From: Mycobacterium sp. Aquia_216
Lineage (GTDB): Bacteria > Actinomycetota > Actinomycetes > Mycobacteriales > Mycobacteriaceae
Direction: 5' to 3'
DNA: 64,000 nt
Assembly: GCF_026723865.1 (NCBI RefSeq)
Contig: NZ_CP113529.1
Location: forward strand, 372,001 to 436,000
Part shown: in pieces, positions 41,158 through 50,562 of the stretch
Numbering within the stretch: the first letter of the stretch is position 1
Layout of the letters: the number at the start of each line of letters is the position of its first letter
Made by a program: the position numbers and the translations under genes
The notes under the pieces: generated by a model
Seen by the model: the letters and a program-made list of their open reading frames with translations, nothing else
The model's database searches: none
What the model was told of the DNA's origin: nothing

Positions 41158-42221
41158 GCCAGCACGCCGACCGGACGCGGAAGCGCCGATTGTCGTGCGC
41201 TTCGCTCGAGGAAACCGTAGCCGCAAATGCCGCCGGGCCCGGTAAGTCGAATGATCGCCTCGACCATGACGATCGGGTCGGTGGCAGTGGTCCAATCGAC
41301 GCCGTTGTAGTTGTCGTTGTCTTCGGTGATGCTGATCGGCAACGCATGGACGACCTCGACGCGCGCGCTCACCGGCCCCGCTGGCCCGCTGACGACGAGA
41401 GTGTGCTCAGTCGGTTTGCCCGTTGCGTCTGTGAGCGTTGGGACGTCAAATTGCGTCACGGGGTTGACGATTCCGTTGGACATGACGACTCCGATCGGTT
41501 GCGCGGCTGTTCGGCTGTCGTGCAGTACTGCGAAAGCATGAACAATCCAGTCCGGCATGACCGCGACCATGAAACGGTGACCCGCCCAGGCCGAGAAACT
41601 TCGCGACCCACTCGAGTGGTCCTTGAAACCAACGCCTTCGAGGGACAGCTCTTCACCGTCGACCCATAGGCTGCCGACGGTGCTGGCCGCCTGCTGGATG
41701 TGATTCGCGGCAACTTGACGGACGTGATCGGTCGAGGACGCTTGGCGCCCATGGTCTGAGATCGCATTGATGTCCCAGATTGGCGCGGCGGCAGTCGCCC
41801 TGATATCCCAGCCAAGAGGCACCGACGGACCGGCACAGCCGCGGGATGCGCGGCTCAAGGCGGCTGTGCTGGACAGTTCGCCAACTCCGTCGAATGTCGA
41901 CTGCCAACCATCCGCGGTCATCCTGAGCTCGAGGCCTTCCGACTTGGCGCCCACCGCCGACCGATTGCGGAACCAGAAACGATCGACGGCCAGCACTCCA
42001 TCCGGTAGAAACGCGGCAATGTGGGCCCACCACATCTCCAAGTCTTTGCGGAAGCGACCAGTGTGTATGTACACGCCGGCACCGGATTTCGGGCTCCAGC
42101 AGCAATGCCAACGCGTCTCACCCCAGCGCGGGATAGTCAGATCGGGTGTGGCGTTGGAGTCCTGCGCCGTTGATTCGTCAATACCCTCGTAGCACCCCAA
42201 TTTCGTTTGCCCTCCGGTCAT
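41154..42221 (-). CDS. Uncharacterised DUF7064/7065-like protein
   Basis: 355 aa from ATG 42221. No catalytic motif is recognised. Visible features: RWGETRWHCCWSPKSGAGVYIHTGRF near the N-terminus, WVDGEELSLEGVGFKDHSSG and SAWAGHRFMVAV in the middle, and a closing GPGGICGYGFLERSARQSALP. These blocks recall a family of beta-rich proteins found beside terpenoid or steroid-type catabolic genes in actinobacteria. It is coupled to the downstream phosphohistidine-domain gene and divergent from the AMP ligase, with the perfect palindrome at 42333-42352 between them. Confidence 0.6.
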   Translation of the reverse strand: MTGGQTKLGCYEGIDESTAQDSNATPDLTIPRWGETRWHCCWSPKSGAGVYIHTGRFRKDLEMWWAHIAAFLPDGVLAVDRFWFRNRSAVGAKSEGLELRMTADGWQSTFDGVGELSSTAALSRASRGCAGPSVPLGWDIRATAAAPIWDINAISDHGRQASSTDHVRQVAANHIQQAASTVGSLWVDGEELSLEGVGFKDHSSGSRSFSAWAGHRFMVAVMPDWIVHAFAVLHDSRTAAQPIGVVMSNGIVNPVTQFDVPTLTDATGKPTEHTLVVSGPAGPVSARVEVVHALPISITEDNDNYNGVDWTTATDPIVMVEAIIRLTGPGGICGYGFLERSARQSALPRPVGVLA

Positions 42222-42332
42222 TTCTTAATCCGTGTCCGACGTCCGGGACACATCAACTGAGGCCGCCGCCGCGGCCGGAAATCGATTCGGGGAATCATCC
42301 TGGCGATAAAATTACACGTTGACTCGGACAAG

Positions 42333-42352
42333 TTTCAACCGTACGGTTGAAA
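42333..42352. promoter_or_regulatory. Perfect 20-bp palindrome, founding member of a shared operator family
   Basis: TTTCAACCGTACGGTTGAAA equals its reverse complement. It lies 112 bp before the DUF7064-like gene and 69 bp before the acyl-CoA ligase, in the divergent promoter. Related sites occur at 44167, 46424, 46590, 49117-49143, 49219, 51814-51850, 58104, 61601 and 62391. Confidence 0.7.
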
Positions 42353-42421
42353 TCAGTTCGGGCTAGCTCGAACTGTCTTTTCGGACGACCGAGCTCGACT
42401 AGAGGAGAAGCTAACGGGTTC

Positions 42422-44038
42422 ATGCTGAACGAGATCCGACAGTGGCGGGTCGTGTCGGACCGGCTTCGCTACTGGGCGCAATCAGCGCCGGACAGAAGGC
42501 TTTTCCGGTGTGGTGGCGATTGGCTTTCGTTCGGCCAGGTAGACCAGATCACGGACGCCATCGCGGGGGCATTGGACGCCCAGGGTGTTGCGAAGAGCGA
42601 CCGCGTGGCGATCCTCTTGCCGAACTGCGAGGAATATGTCCTGTCGATCCTGGCGGTGGCGAAGTTGGGTGCCATTCAAGTCCCGCTGAACATCTATCTC
42701 AAAGGTGAGTTCTTGCGCCACCAGTTGGTGGACTCTGGCAGCTCCGTGCTGATAGCCGACTCGTCCGGCCTTGCCGAGGTAGCTAAGCGACGAGATACTC
42801 TGCCGGACTTGCGATTTACTGTGGCCGTCGTCAAAGACGGCGAACGCGCCGCGACCGGTGCGATTCCGTTCGCAGACATCCGAGACGCCGATTCGCGCTG
42901 CCCTGCGGTGCACATCGCTCCGCGCGACACCGCGGCGATCTTCTATACCTCGGGGACCACCGGACCCGCTAAGGGTTGCGTCATCAGCCACGGCTACTAC
43001 TCGTACTTTCCCTGGGGCTGGTTCGAGAACGACTGGATCCGCACCGACGACCGAATGCTGTCGATGATGCCGTTGTTTCATACCGCTGGTCAGGGTTTCG
43101 CATTGGTGCCCGCAATTCTCGCCGGCGCTGAGCTCACCGTCACGACTACATTCAGCGCGAGTGGCTTTCTGGATGAATGCCGACGGGTCCAGGCAACGAC
43201 GGCATTCGGTGTAGGCGCGATGGGGATGGCGATACTGGCGACACCCGAGGGGCCCGCCGACCGGGACAACGATCTGCGAGCTGCCATCTTTCCGCCCATG
43301 GCGCCATCGGATCGCAGGAAGTTCGGAAGGCGCTTCGGCACAACGGTCGTCAGTGACGGTTATGGTCAGACGGAGTGCAATCCGCTCACCATGAGTCCGT
43401 TGGCGGAGCAAGGCGAACTTCCGGGGTCTCTGGGAAAGCCCGTGCCTTATTTGGACGTCGCCCTCGTCGACGAGAACGACGTACCGGTTCCGACCGGAGA
43501 AGTCGGCGAGATTGTCGTGCGTCCTCGTGAGCCCATGGTTATTTTCGACGGCTACTGGGATAACGCCGCCGCGACCGTGCAGAGTAGCCGAAATCTATGG
43601 CATCACACCGGCGATCGGGCCCGACTCGGTGCGGACGGACGGTTGACATTCGTTGACAGAAATTCCGACTCCATGCGCCGCCGTGGCGAGAACATCTCGT
43701 CGATGGAACTGGAGAGGGCTATTGTCGAACACCACAAGATTGCGGCCGTAGCCACTCATGGAGTGCCGTCGGTCCTTGGCGAAGACGACGTGAAGGCCTG
43801 GATCGTCACGGTGCCGGGGGCGTCGTTCACGCCGGACGAACTGCACGAATTTTTCGTGGCAAATCTGCCCTACTTCGTGATCCCCCGATACGTGGAATTC
43901 ATCGACGAGCTTCCGGTCAACGCGCTTGGGCGAGTTACCAAGTTCGAGCTCCGTGAGAAGGACAACTCAACGGCGTGGGATTTCGAGATGTTGAATCTGG
44001 CTGTCAGCAAGGAGGATCGGCGATCCTCGTCGAGTTGA
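42422..44038 (+). CDS. AMP-dependent acyl-CoA ligase (CaiC/FadD-like)
   Basis: 538 aa from ATG 42422 (GAGGAGAAG upstream; in-frame codon at 42347 lies in the palindrome). ANL superfamily: P-loop FYTSGTTGPAKGCVISHGYY, VVSDGYGQTECNPLTM, the hinge region HHTGDRARLGADGRLTFVDRNSDSMRRRGENISS and C-terminal Lys in GRVTKFELREK. It activates a carboxylic acid to an adenylate and then its CoA thioester. The protein at 47477-49102 is a clear paralogue (shared HGYY, SDS/KDAMRRRGENISS). Substrate probably the acid degraded by the surrounding beta-oxidation genes. Confidence 0.92.
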   Translation: MLNEIRQWRVVSDRLRYWAQSAPDRRLFRCGGDWLSFGQVDQITDAIAGALDAQGVAKSDRVAILLPNCEEYVLSILAVAKLGAIQVPLNIYLKGEFLRHQLVDSGSSVLIADSSGLAEVAKRRDTLPDLRFTVAVVKDGERAATGAIPFADIRDADSRCPAVHIAPRDTAAIFYTSGTTGPAKGCVISHGYYSYFPWGWFENDWIRTDDRMLSMMPLFHTAGQGFALVPAILAGAELTVTTTFSASGFLDECRRVQATTAFGVGAMGMAILATPEGPADRDNDLRAAIFPPMAPSDRRKFGRRFGTTVVSDGYGQTECNPLTMSPLAEQGELPGSLGKPVPYLDVALVDENDVPVPTGEVGEIVVRPREPMVIFDGYWDNAAATVQSSRNLWHHTGDRARLGADGRLTFVDRNSDSMRRRGENISSMELERAIVEHHKIAAVATHGVPSVLGEDDVKAWIVTVPGASFTPDELHEFFVANLPYFVIPRYVEFIDELPVNALGRVTKFELREKDNSTAWDFEMLNLAVSKEDRRSSSS

Positions 44039-44347
44039 ACGGAGGAAAATCCTGCCTGTGTGGATCACCGACAGGTATGCATCCGACCCCGACCGCGGGG
44101 CTGGGGGATCGTGCTTCGTGGATGTGTTGACCCACTGTCCTTCGCCGACTTAGACTCACATCGGCCCTAAACCGTACGACCGTTTGAGCCGCTTAAGCAA
44201 GCGCTGAAGGGTCGTCAGAGTCGCGGCACTTGAGTCGGGCTGGTTGCCCTCGACGCGGCCGAATCACAGCTCCGTCCCGCCCAGTTGGGCCCAGGTCACT
44301 CCCGGGCGCGACGGACTAATTCTCTCGATGAAAGGTTGGGGATACCC
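44039..44347. other. Non-coding gap with a possible operator
   Basis: CTAAACCGTACGACCGTTTGAG (44167-44188) is an imperfect dyad sharing AACCGTACG with the palindrome at 42333. No gene is supported in this 309-bp gap before the enoyl-CoA hydratase. Confidence 0.4.
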
Positions 44348-45115
44348 ATGGACGTTGCTTCTGATCTTTTGGTCACGCAGGACGACGCCATCCTGCGACT
44401 AACGCTGAACAGACCGAAATCTCTGAATTCGGCTGGTGCACAGATGCTCCGGGCGGCATACGAGGCGTTGGATGCCGCGTCAGCCGACGCCAGCGTCAGG
44501 GCAATCCTGATCACCGGAGCGGGCCGTGCCTTCTGCGCCGGCGCCGACATCGGTGGTAAGGGAGAAACCGGCGAAGTGCTTGCCGCTGCTAACCGCCTTG
44601 TGGTAACGATCCGTACACTTGCGAAGCCTGTCATCGCTGCAGTCAACGGCCCGGCCGTTGGTGTCGGGGCCTCGATCGCGCTCGCGTGTGACGTGGCGGT
44701 GGTGGCGGAATCAGCGTACTTCTTACTCGCGTTCACCAACATTGGGCTGATGCCCGACGGCGGCGCGACCGCGCTCATTCCCGCAGCGATTGGCCGCGCA
44801 AAGGCAATGAGAATGGCCCTACTTGCCGAAAAGATTCACGCGAGGACGGCGGAAGCATGGGGTCTCGTCAGCCACGTCGTCGACAGTGCCCGGTTCGATG
44901 AAGAGGTCGGTCGACTATGCCGCAAACTCGCCGGTGGACCTACGCTGGCCTACGCCGCAACCAAACGAGCGATAAACGACGCCACGCTCGACCAGCTAGC
45001 AGCGGCTATAGAACGGGAAACTGCGGGACAAACCAAGCTGCAACACAGTCAGGACTTTCGCGAAGGTGTGCGTGCATTTCGCGAGAAAAGGTCGGCGACT
45101 TTCCAAGGTGAATGA
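44348..45115 (+). CDS. Enoyl-CoA hydratase/isomerase family protein
   Basis: 255 aa from ATG 44348. Crotonase motifs: ILRLTLNRPKSLNSAGAQML, oxyanion-hole segment GAGRAFCAGADIGG, KPVIAAVNGPAVGVGASIALACDVAV, and FTNIGLMPDGGATALIPAAIG. The residue equivalent to Glu164 of rat hydratase falls in GLMPDGG, where an Asp stands, so isomerase or hydratase activity is possible. Convergent with the acyl-CoA dehydrogenase at 45215; a short gap of 99 bp separates them. Confidence 0.9.
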   Translation: MDVASDLLVTQDDAILRLTLNRPKSLNSAGAQMLRAAYEALDAASADASVRAILITGAGRAFCAGADIGGKGETGEVLAAANRLVVTIRTLAKPVIAAVNGPAVGVGASIALACDVAVVAESAYFLLAFTNIGLMPDGGATALIPAAIGRAKAMRMALLAEKIHARTAEAWGLVSHVVDSARFDEEVGRLCRKLAGGPTLAYAATKRAINDATLDQLAAAIERETAGQTKLQHSQDFREGVRAFREKRSATFQGE

Positions 45116-45214
45116 GCTGATGAACTCGGTGTGAGTTTCGGGTGTAGGTCAGCGCGCGCCCGGTGCGCATGCCACCGTCTCAGCCGTCGTCGCCATTTCT
45201 TCCTTCAAGATCGT

Positions 45215-46339
45215 CTAGATTCCACCGCGGGCGATCAGTTGTTGGGCAATGACATTGCGCTGAATCTCGTTCGTTCCCTCCCCGACAATCATCAGGGGCG
45301 CATCGCGGAAATAGCGTTCCACGTCGAACTCAGTCGAGTAGCCGTAGCCGCCGTGAATCCGCACCGCGTTGAGCGCGATCTCCATCGCGACTTCGGAAGC
45401 AAACAGCTTGGCCATGCCGGCCTCCATGTCTGCTCGCTGGCCGCTGTCGTAGCGTTCGGCCGCGTAACGGGTTAACTGCCGAGCAGCCGCCAGCTTCGTC
45501 GCCATGTCGGCAAGATAGTTTCCTACGGATTGGTGTTTCCAGATTGGCAGGCCGAAGCTTTCTCGCTCCTGGGCATAGGTTAATGCGTCCTCGAAGGCGG
45601 CTGTGGCTACCCCTAGTGCCCGCGAAGCAACCTGAATGCGCCCGGTCTCAAGGCCTTTCATCATTTGACCGAAACCCTTGCCGGGTTCTCCACCCAGGAT
45701 TGCCGTTACGGGCACCCGATAGTCGTCGAAACTCAGCTCGCACGATTCCACACCTTTGTAACCCAGCTTGGGCAGGTCTCGGGAAACCGTGAGGCCCGGT
45801 CCGTGCTCCACCAAAGCTACCGATATGCCCTTGTGGCGGGGTGCGGCGTGCGGGTCCGTCTTGCACAGCAGTGCGATCAGCTCCGAGCGTCTGGCGTTGC
45901 TGATCCATGTCTTCGAACCATTGATGACCAGCTCCTCACCGCTGATCACCGCGACAGTCTTCATGTTCTGAAGATCCGACCCACCCCCGGGCTCGGTCAG
46001 CGCCATCGTCGCCCGAACCTCGCCGGTCGCCATACGCGGGAGGTAATTCTGCTTCTGTTCTTCGGTCCCGAACAGCGAGATCAGCTTGGCGACCACGGTG
46101 TGTCCGCCCATCGCGCCCGCCAGACTCATCCAGCCGCGGGACAGCTCCTGGGTGACCTCGACATAGCACGGCGTCGACACCGGCGACCCGCCGTAGGACT
46201 CGGGGATGGCCAGCCCGAAGATGCCGATCTGCTTCATCTGGTCAATCCACGCCGACGGGTACGCATTGGCGTGCTCGACCTCACGCACCGTCGGTTTTAC
46301 CACCCGGTTGACGAAGGACTGGACCGTCGCGACCAGCAT
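45215..46339 (-). CDS. Acyl-CoA dehydrogenase
   Basis: 374 aa if started at ATG 46339, which follows GAGGAGG; the frame continues to GTG 46444 and residues LPEEEA before the ATG look conserved, so the longer start (409 aa) cannot be excluded. ACAD motifs: MALTEPGGGSDLQNMKTVA (FAD/substrate), INGSKTWISNA, and C-terminal IHGGYGYSTEFDVERYFRDAPLMIVGEGTNEIQ, in which the Glu of EGT is the usual catalytic base. It introduces the alpha-beta double bond in an acyl-CoA. Operator-like CGATCGGTCGGCT at 46424-46436 lies just upstream of the shorter start. Confidence 0.9.
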   Translation of the reverse strand: MLVATVQSFVNRVVKPTVREVEHANAYPSAWIDQMKQIGIFGLAIPESYGGSPVSTPCYVEVTQELSRGWMSLAGAMGGHTVVAKLISLFGTEEQKQNYLPRMATGEVRATMALTEPGGGSDLQNMKTVAVISGEELVINGSKTWISNARRSELIALLCKTDPHAAPRHKGISVALVEHGPGLTVSRDLPKLGYKGVESCELSFDDYRVPVTAILGGEPGKGFGQMMKGLETGRIQVASRALGVATAAFEDALTYAQERESFGLPIWKHQSVGNYLADMATKLAAARQLTRYAAERYDSGQRADMEAGMAKLFASEVAMEIALNAVRIHGGYGYSTEFDVERYFRDAPLMIVGEGTNEIQRNVIAQQLIARGGI

Positions 46340-46923
46340 GGCCTCCTCTTCGGGGAGGTTTGTCTGACCGCCTCGGCCTTGGTGTGACCCAGGGTTGGAC
46401 CTGTGCGCGTGAGGGTTCTCAGTCGATCGGTCGGCTATTCTCACCCGTGAGAGTCTAACAGTCCGTCGCGACGCGAATAGTGTTCGTCCGTGCTATTGCC
46501 CTTGTTGCATTAAAAGGCCAGTTCATATCCTCTTTACTAATGCATGCGAACCTCCTTCTCCGGGGTGTCCGACATATTATATGCCGTGTCAAACTAACGG
46601 TTGAAAGCAGTGGCGAGCGTGCGAGCGACTGCTCCTCGCGTGTGATATCAGCATTGGCGGTGTGGGCTTCGGCGACGACGATGGTCCGCATCAAGGAGCC
46701 GTGTGGTGCCATATGATTTGGAGCAATACGAAAGTGGACTTGTACGCGCGGCATCGCTCCTGCATCGCCACTTCCTGTGAGGACGCTGGTGGGCGCCGAC
46801 GCGCATAGGACACGGCATGTGGAGGCTTTGCATTGGATGGCACGGCGTGGAAGCCAATCCCCCAGTGGGATGCGCCGGGTGCCGGCTCGCATAGCAATCA
46901 TTGACCAAGTGAGGTGACGAGGT
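46340..46923. promoter_or_regulatory. Divergent regulatory region between acyl-CoA dehydrogenase and MarR genes
   Basis: Three candidate sites are seen: CGATCGGTCGGCT (46424-46436) and TCAAACTAACGGTTGA (46590-46605), both of the CGGTyGa family, and TGTGGTGCCATATGAT (46702-46717), which shares GGTGCCATATGAT exactly with 50464-50476. No gene is supported in the 584 bp. Confidence 0.5.
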
Positions 46924-47385
46924 ATGACGGCATCGGACCACGAACTCGATGCGCCGCCGTGGCGACGGGTCGATGGAACGATCATGTCGACGGCACGTGC
47001 GGTTCGGAAGGCGTATGACCGCGCGCTTGGAGATCTTGGGTTGACCCTGCCGGAAGCCAGCCTGCTCGCTTACCTTGCCGAGAGTGAGCCCCCGACTCAG
47101 ACACAACTCGCCGAACGTCTCGGCGGGGGCAAGGCCGCGCTGGGGAGCCGGGTAGATCGTTTGGAGACCTTGGGCGCCATTCAACGGCGGCCCCATGACA
47201 CCGATCGTCGAGTGTGGCTCATTCACCTCACCGACAAAGGCAACGAGTATGTCAACGCCATCAACGAGATAGATCGACGGCTGAGGGAACAACTGCGGCG
47301 CGGAATCAGCCGTGAGGAGCGGCAGCAGCTAGCTCAGACCTTGACGCGACTGCAGTCGAATCTTGTGGCGATGCTGGAGTCGTGA
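46924..47385 (+). CDS. MarR-family transcriptional regulator
   Basis: 153 aa from ATG 46924 with GAGGTGACGAGG upstream. Winged-helix core: LTLPEASLLAYLAESEPPTQTQLAERLGGGKAALGSRVDRLETLGAIQRRPHDTDRRVWLIHLTDKG, matching MarR recognition helix and DxRxxxV wing. Such proteins often sense aromatic acids or CoA thioesters. The TATGGnnCCATA-type sites at 46702, 50461 and 51993 are candidates for its binding, the first being 200 bp before its own start. Convergent with the acyl-CoA ligase at 47477. Confidence 0.92.
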   Translation: MTASDHELDAPPWRRVDGTIMSTARAVRKAYDRALGDLGLTLPEASLLAYLAESEPPTQTQLAERLGGGKAALGSRVDRLETLGAIQRRPHDTDRRVWLIHLTDKGNEYVNAINEIDRRLREQLRRGISREERQQLAQTLTRLQSNLVAMLES

Positions 47386-47476
47386 CGTCTGACCAGTCGT
47401 GGGCGACAGCCGTCAGGGTCTAGCGCACTTACGAATGGCGCCATGTGTATTTGGGCGTCTCTTGATCGAGCGGGCC

Positions 47477-49102
47477 TCATCGCCGCCGGTCAACTTTGTC
47501 GATAGCGAGGCCTAGGCGTTCGAAATCCCATGCGGCCGAGTTATCTTTGGCGCGAAGGACGTGCTTTTGGACTCTGCCCGTTGGCGTTACGGGAAGTGCT
47601 TCGACGAAATCGACGTAGCGTGGAACGGCGAAGTAAGGAAGGGCCGATCGGAAAAACTCGTGGAGCTCTTCGGGTTCGAACGTTGCAGCAGCTTCGCACA
47701 CGATAACCGCCTTGACGTCATCTTCCCCCAATGGTGATGGGACGGCATGCACGGCGATAGCGGCGATCTTTGGATGGCGCAGTAGCGCCGCCTCGACCTC
47801 GGCAGAGGAGATGTTTTCTCCTCTGCGACGCATAGCGTCCTTTTTGCGGTCGACGAAATACAGGTATCCGTCCTCATCGGCCCGTGCAAGGTCGCCGGTG
47901 TGATGCCACAAGTCCCGGGATGCCTCTACGGTCGCCTTGGGGTTGTTCCAGTAGCCCTGAAACATCACGTCGCGCTCGCGCGGGCGGATGACGATCTCTC
48001 CGACGCTGCCCATGGGTACTCGACTACCGTCCTCGTCGTGAAGTTCGACGTCGAGGGCACTGACCGGTTTGCCCATGCTGGCGAGCTTGGAGGCCGGGCG
48101 AGAAATCGGTGAGCTAGTTATGGGTTGGCATTCGGTTTGGCCGTAGGTTTCGCTGATGACCTCGATTCCAAAGCGAGTCGACAGCTGTCGCTGGGCGTCC
48201 GGCGGCATCGGAACGAACACTCCCAACCGCAGCGAATGGTTGTGGTCGGCTTCGGACTCAGGCGTTGCCAAGACCGCCATGCCCATCGGTCCGACTCCAA
48301 ACACCACCGAAGCGTTGGTCTTTCGTGCAGCCTGGACGAAGCCGCTAGCACTAAAGTGCTCGAGGTAGGCGATCGAATTGCCTGCCATCAGCACCGGCAT
48401 CAGGGCGATGCCCTGCCCTCCGATATGGAAGAGCGGCATCGCAGTCAGAGTGCGATCGCCCTCTCGCAGCCAACCATTTTGATACCAGGGCCACAGCATG
48501 GCGGTGTAGTACCCGTGACTGAGGCAACATCCCTTCGGCATTCCAGTTGTTCCCGAGGTGTACATCACTGCGAGAAGGTCGGATTGGCTGATCGGTACTG
48601 CTGGTGCGCGACGTTCTCCCGAGAGAAGATCCCGGAAGGACAACATCGAACCGGTCGACGCAGAGCCCTCGTCGACCGATATGAGGATGCCCAGGCCGGG
48701 CAAGCGGTCGAGCATCCCGTTGACGTGGTCCAGCGCGGGGGCGTCACCGATCAGGGCCTTGGCGCCCGAATCGGAGAGTTGATGGAACAAGAAGTCGCCC
48801 TTGAGGTACGGGTTGACGGGGATGTGGATCGCTCCCAGCTGGCCGAGCGCAAAGAACGCGAGCAAGTACTCAGTTCGATTGGGCAGCACGATGGCTACCC
48901 GGTCGTTCTTCGCGATGCCCAGCTCGGCCAAGGCCCCGGCCAGGGCGGCGGACTTCAGGTGGACATCCCCGTAGCTAAGCCAGGTCGAGTCACCCACCTC
49001 CTGCCCGCACTGCAAGAAAGGCCGATCCGGGTCCTTCTCCGCCCAAAACTCGAGGCGCGATGGCACCGTGCGCCAGGCTCTCCACTCGTCTCGCAGTGTC
49101 AC
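47477..49102 (-). CDS. AMP-dependent acyl-CoA ligase (paralogue of 42422-44038)
   Basis: 541 aa from GTG 49102 with GAGGG six bases upstream. P-loop MYTSGTTGMPKGCCLSHGYY, VISETYGQTECQPITS, HHTGDLARADEDGYLYFVDRKKDAMRRRGENISS and C-terminal Lys in GRVQKHVLR. It shares length, domain order and many motifs with the ligase at 42422, indicating duplication, perhaps for two acids in the same pathway. Upstream are several CGGTyG operator-like sites at 49117-49143 and 49219-49234. Confidence 0.92.
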   Translation of the reverse strand: MTLRDEWRAWRTVPSRLEFWAEKDPDRPFLQCGQEVGDSTWLSYGDVHLKSAALAGALAELGIAKNDRVAIVLPNRTEYLLAFFALGQLGAIHIPVNPYLKGDFLFHQLSDSGAKALIGDAPALDHVNGMLDRLPGLGILISVDEGSASTGSMLSFRDLLSGERRAPAVPISQSDLLAVMYTSGTTGMPKGCCLSHGYYTAMLWPWYQNGWLREGDRTLTAMPLFHIGGQGIALMPVLMAGNSIAYLEHFSASGFVQAARKTNASVVFGVGPMGMAVLATPESEADHNHSLRLGVFVPMPPDAQRQLSTRFGIEVISETYGQTECQPITSSPISRPASKLASMGKPVSALDVELHDEDGSRVPMGSVGEIVIRPRERDVMFQGYWNNPKATVEASRDLWHHTGDLARADEDGYLYFVDRKKDAMRRRGENISSAEVEAALLRHPKIAAIAVHAVPSPLGEDDVKAVIVCEAAATFEPEELHEFFRSALPYFAVPRYVDFVEALPVTPTGRVQKHVLRAKDNSAAWDFERLGLAIDKVDRRR

Positions 49103-49654
49103 GGGTAACCCTCACAAACCGGTCGGCTGGGATCGGTCGGTGATGAGCTCCTGCTCACGCTGAGGAGACGGTGCCTGGGCTTAATTGTTCTGCACGCGCT
49201 TGGTCTGCCCACGCTGGGTCAACCGATCGAATGAATTGACGCCAGTGAATTCTAGAGACTTGCCCCTGCCTTCCGTCAAGTCCGATCCTTTGCCATGCCG
49301 AATATACTGCCAATGAGCAGCTAAGATGAGAAACCCGCGAGGCAGGACGCCAGCGCGGCCTGGGATACGTAGCGGGCCCCATACCATTGGTTGATATTAG
49401 CTGTCGTTACATTTCGGGCCGCGCCTTGGACCTCCGTCCGGCCGGCAGCCCCTCCCCGGCCGGACGAGCGGTTCGTCGGAGTCAGTCGGACGTCAGGATG
49501 ATCACTCTCGGAGGCCACATAAGGGAGGCTCTATCTCGTACAATGCTTTGAGAAAGTGCGGAGATGTGCTCGAGTGGCCGGTCAAACACCGCACCATGCC
49601 GAGGGTGCTTGCTAACACGCGTCTAGCGCGGCGACCGTGATGGGAGATGGGTGC
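49103..49654. promoter_or_regulatory. Divergent ligase / TetR region with three operator-like sites
   Basis: AAACCGGTCGGC (49117-49128), GATCGGTCGGTGA (49131-49143) and TCAACCGATCGAATGA (49219-49234) share the ACCGATCGGT-type core. No gene is supported in the 552 bp; the TetR gene begins at its right edge with a weak CGGTCAA half-site at 49579. Confidence 0.5.
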
Positions 49655-50266
49655 GTGCCAGCTGCGGCGAATGAGGAGCGAGCAAACGCCAAGCGGCGGG
49701 CATCACTGATGCTGGAGATCGCGCGTTTGTTCCGACGGCGCGGTTACCACGGATCGGCGATGAGCGACATTGGCGAGCATGTCGGCCTCAATAAGGGCAC
49801 GCTCTACTACTACTTTCCCTCCAAGTCCGACATGCTCTACGCCATCTATCAGGAAGCGTACGAACGGCTCGACGCAAACATTGCGGATGTACCCAAAGAC
49901 CTGACCCCGGAGGAAGAACTCGTCGCGTACCTGAAGGCGATTATGCGCACGGTCGGCGCGATTCCGGACGTCATTGCGGTCTACTTCCAGGAACACCCCT
50001 GGCTGGAGACAGCGCTCACCGAGGAACAGGCTCAAATCGTCCGAGCCAAGGAGTCCGAGTTTACCGATGGCCTCCGCGCAATCATCAAACGCGGTGTGCG
50101 CACCAATGCTTTTCGTCGGGTGAACGACCAACTCCTCGCGGTCCAGTTGATGGGGATGATCTCCTCGCTGCACCGCTGGCATCTCGCGGAGAGCGAAGCG
50201 TCCGCCGAACTGGTCACCGACATGATTATCAGCTATCTGTACGAGGGCATTCTTCCGCAGCGCTAG
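49655..50266 (+). CDS. TetR-family regulator (KstR2/FadR-like group)
   Basis: 203 aa from GTG 49655, preceded by GGGAG at a good distance; GTG 49637 and ATG 49640 are alternatives. HTH: MLEIARLFRRRGYHGSAMSDIGEHVGLNKGTLYYYFPSKSDMLYAIYQEA. The C-terminal domain (IPDVIAVYFQEHPWLETALTEEQAQIVRAKESEF) resembles acyl-CoA-responsive TetR proteins that control lipid or steroid catabolism. It is the most central regulator of the 42-62 kb region and the best candidate to bind the repeated ACCGATCGGT-type sites (inference). Confidence 0.9.
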   Translation: MPAAANEERANAKRRASLMLEIARLFRRRGYHGSAMSDIGEHVGLNKGTLYYYFPSKSDMLYAIYQEAYERLDANIADVPKDLTPEEELVAYLKAIMRTVGAIPDVIAVYFQEHPWLETALTEEQAQIVRAKESEFTDGLRAIIKRGVRTNAFRRVNDQLLAVQLMGMISSLHRWHLAESEASAELVTDMIISYLYEGILPQR

Positions 50267-50453
50267 GAGACTGCCGAATCAGCCGGTCAGCTTTCCCGCA
50301 CGTAACGGTCGGGTCCACCAGAAGCTAACAGACATGAGTGGCAATGCTTTTCGGAGCAGGCGCCACCGGCGGGCCGGACCTACAACGTGTGGTCGACCGG
50401 GCGTGACACGTGGGGCATCGAAATCGATCGCGAAGCAATCACTGGTGCTACCC

Positions 50454-50476
50454 CATATGGTATGGTGCCATATGAT
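50454..50476. promoter_or_regulatory. CATATGG/CCATATG dyad upstream of acyl-CoA dehydrogenase
   Basis: CATATGG (50454-50460) and CCATATG (50468-50474) form a dyad around TATGGTG; the inner TATGGTGCCATA (50461-50472) has the TATGGnnCCATA form also seen at 51993. It ends about 87 bp before the ACAD start. Confidence 0.5.
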
Positions 50477-50562
50477 CTTCCCGCATACTATTACGCTACG
50501 GCATTCCTGGACGCGATCGACCAAGTGGGGACGGCGCGGCCGAAAATACAAGGAGGGCTGCG

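Noticed and set aside
46455..46541. Short peptide (starts MNWPFNATRA) on the - strand upstream of the acyl-CoA dehydrogenase as a leader peptide
   Set aside because: A purine-rich sequence precedes it, but there is no attenuator structure or sequence logic linking it to the downstream gene.
48125..49108. 327-codon open frame on the + strand opposite the acyl-CoA ligase at 47477-49102
   Set aside because: Antisense to a clear ANL-family gene, no RBS and no family resemblance; a high-GC shadow frame.
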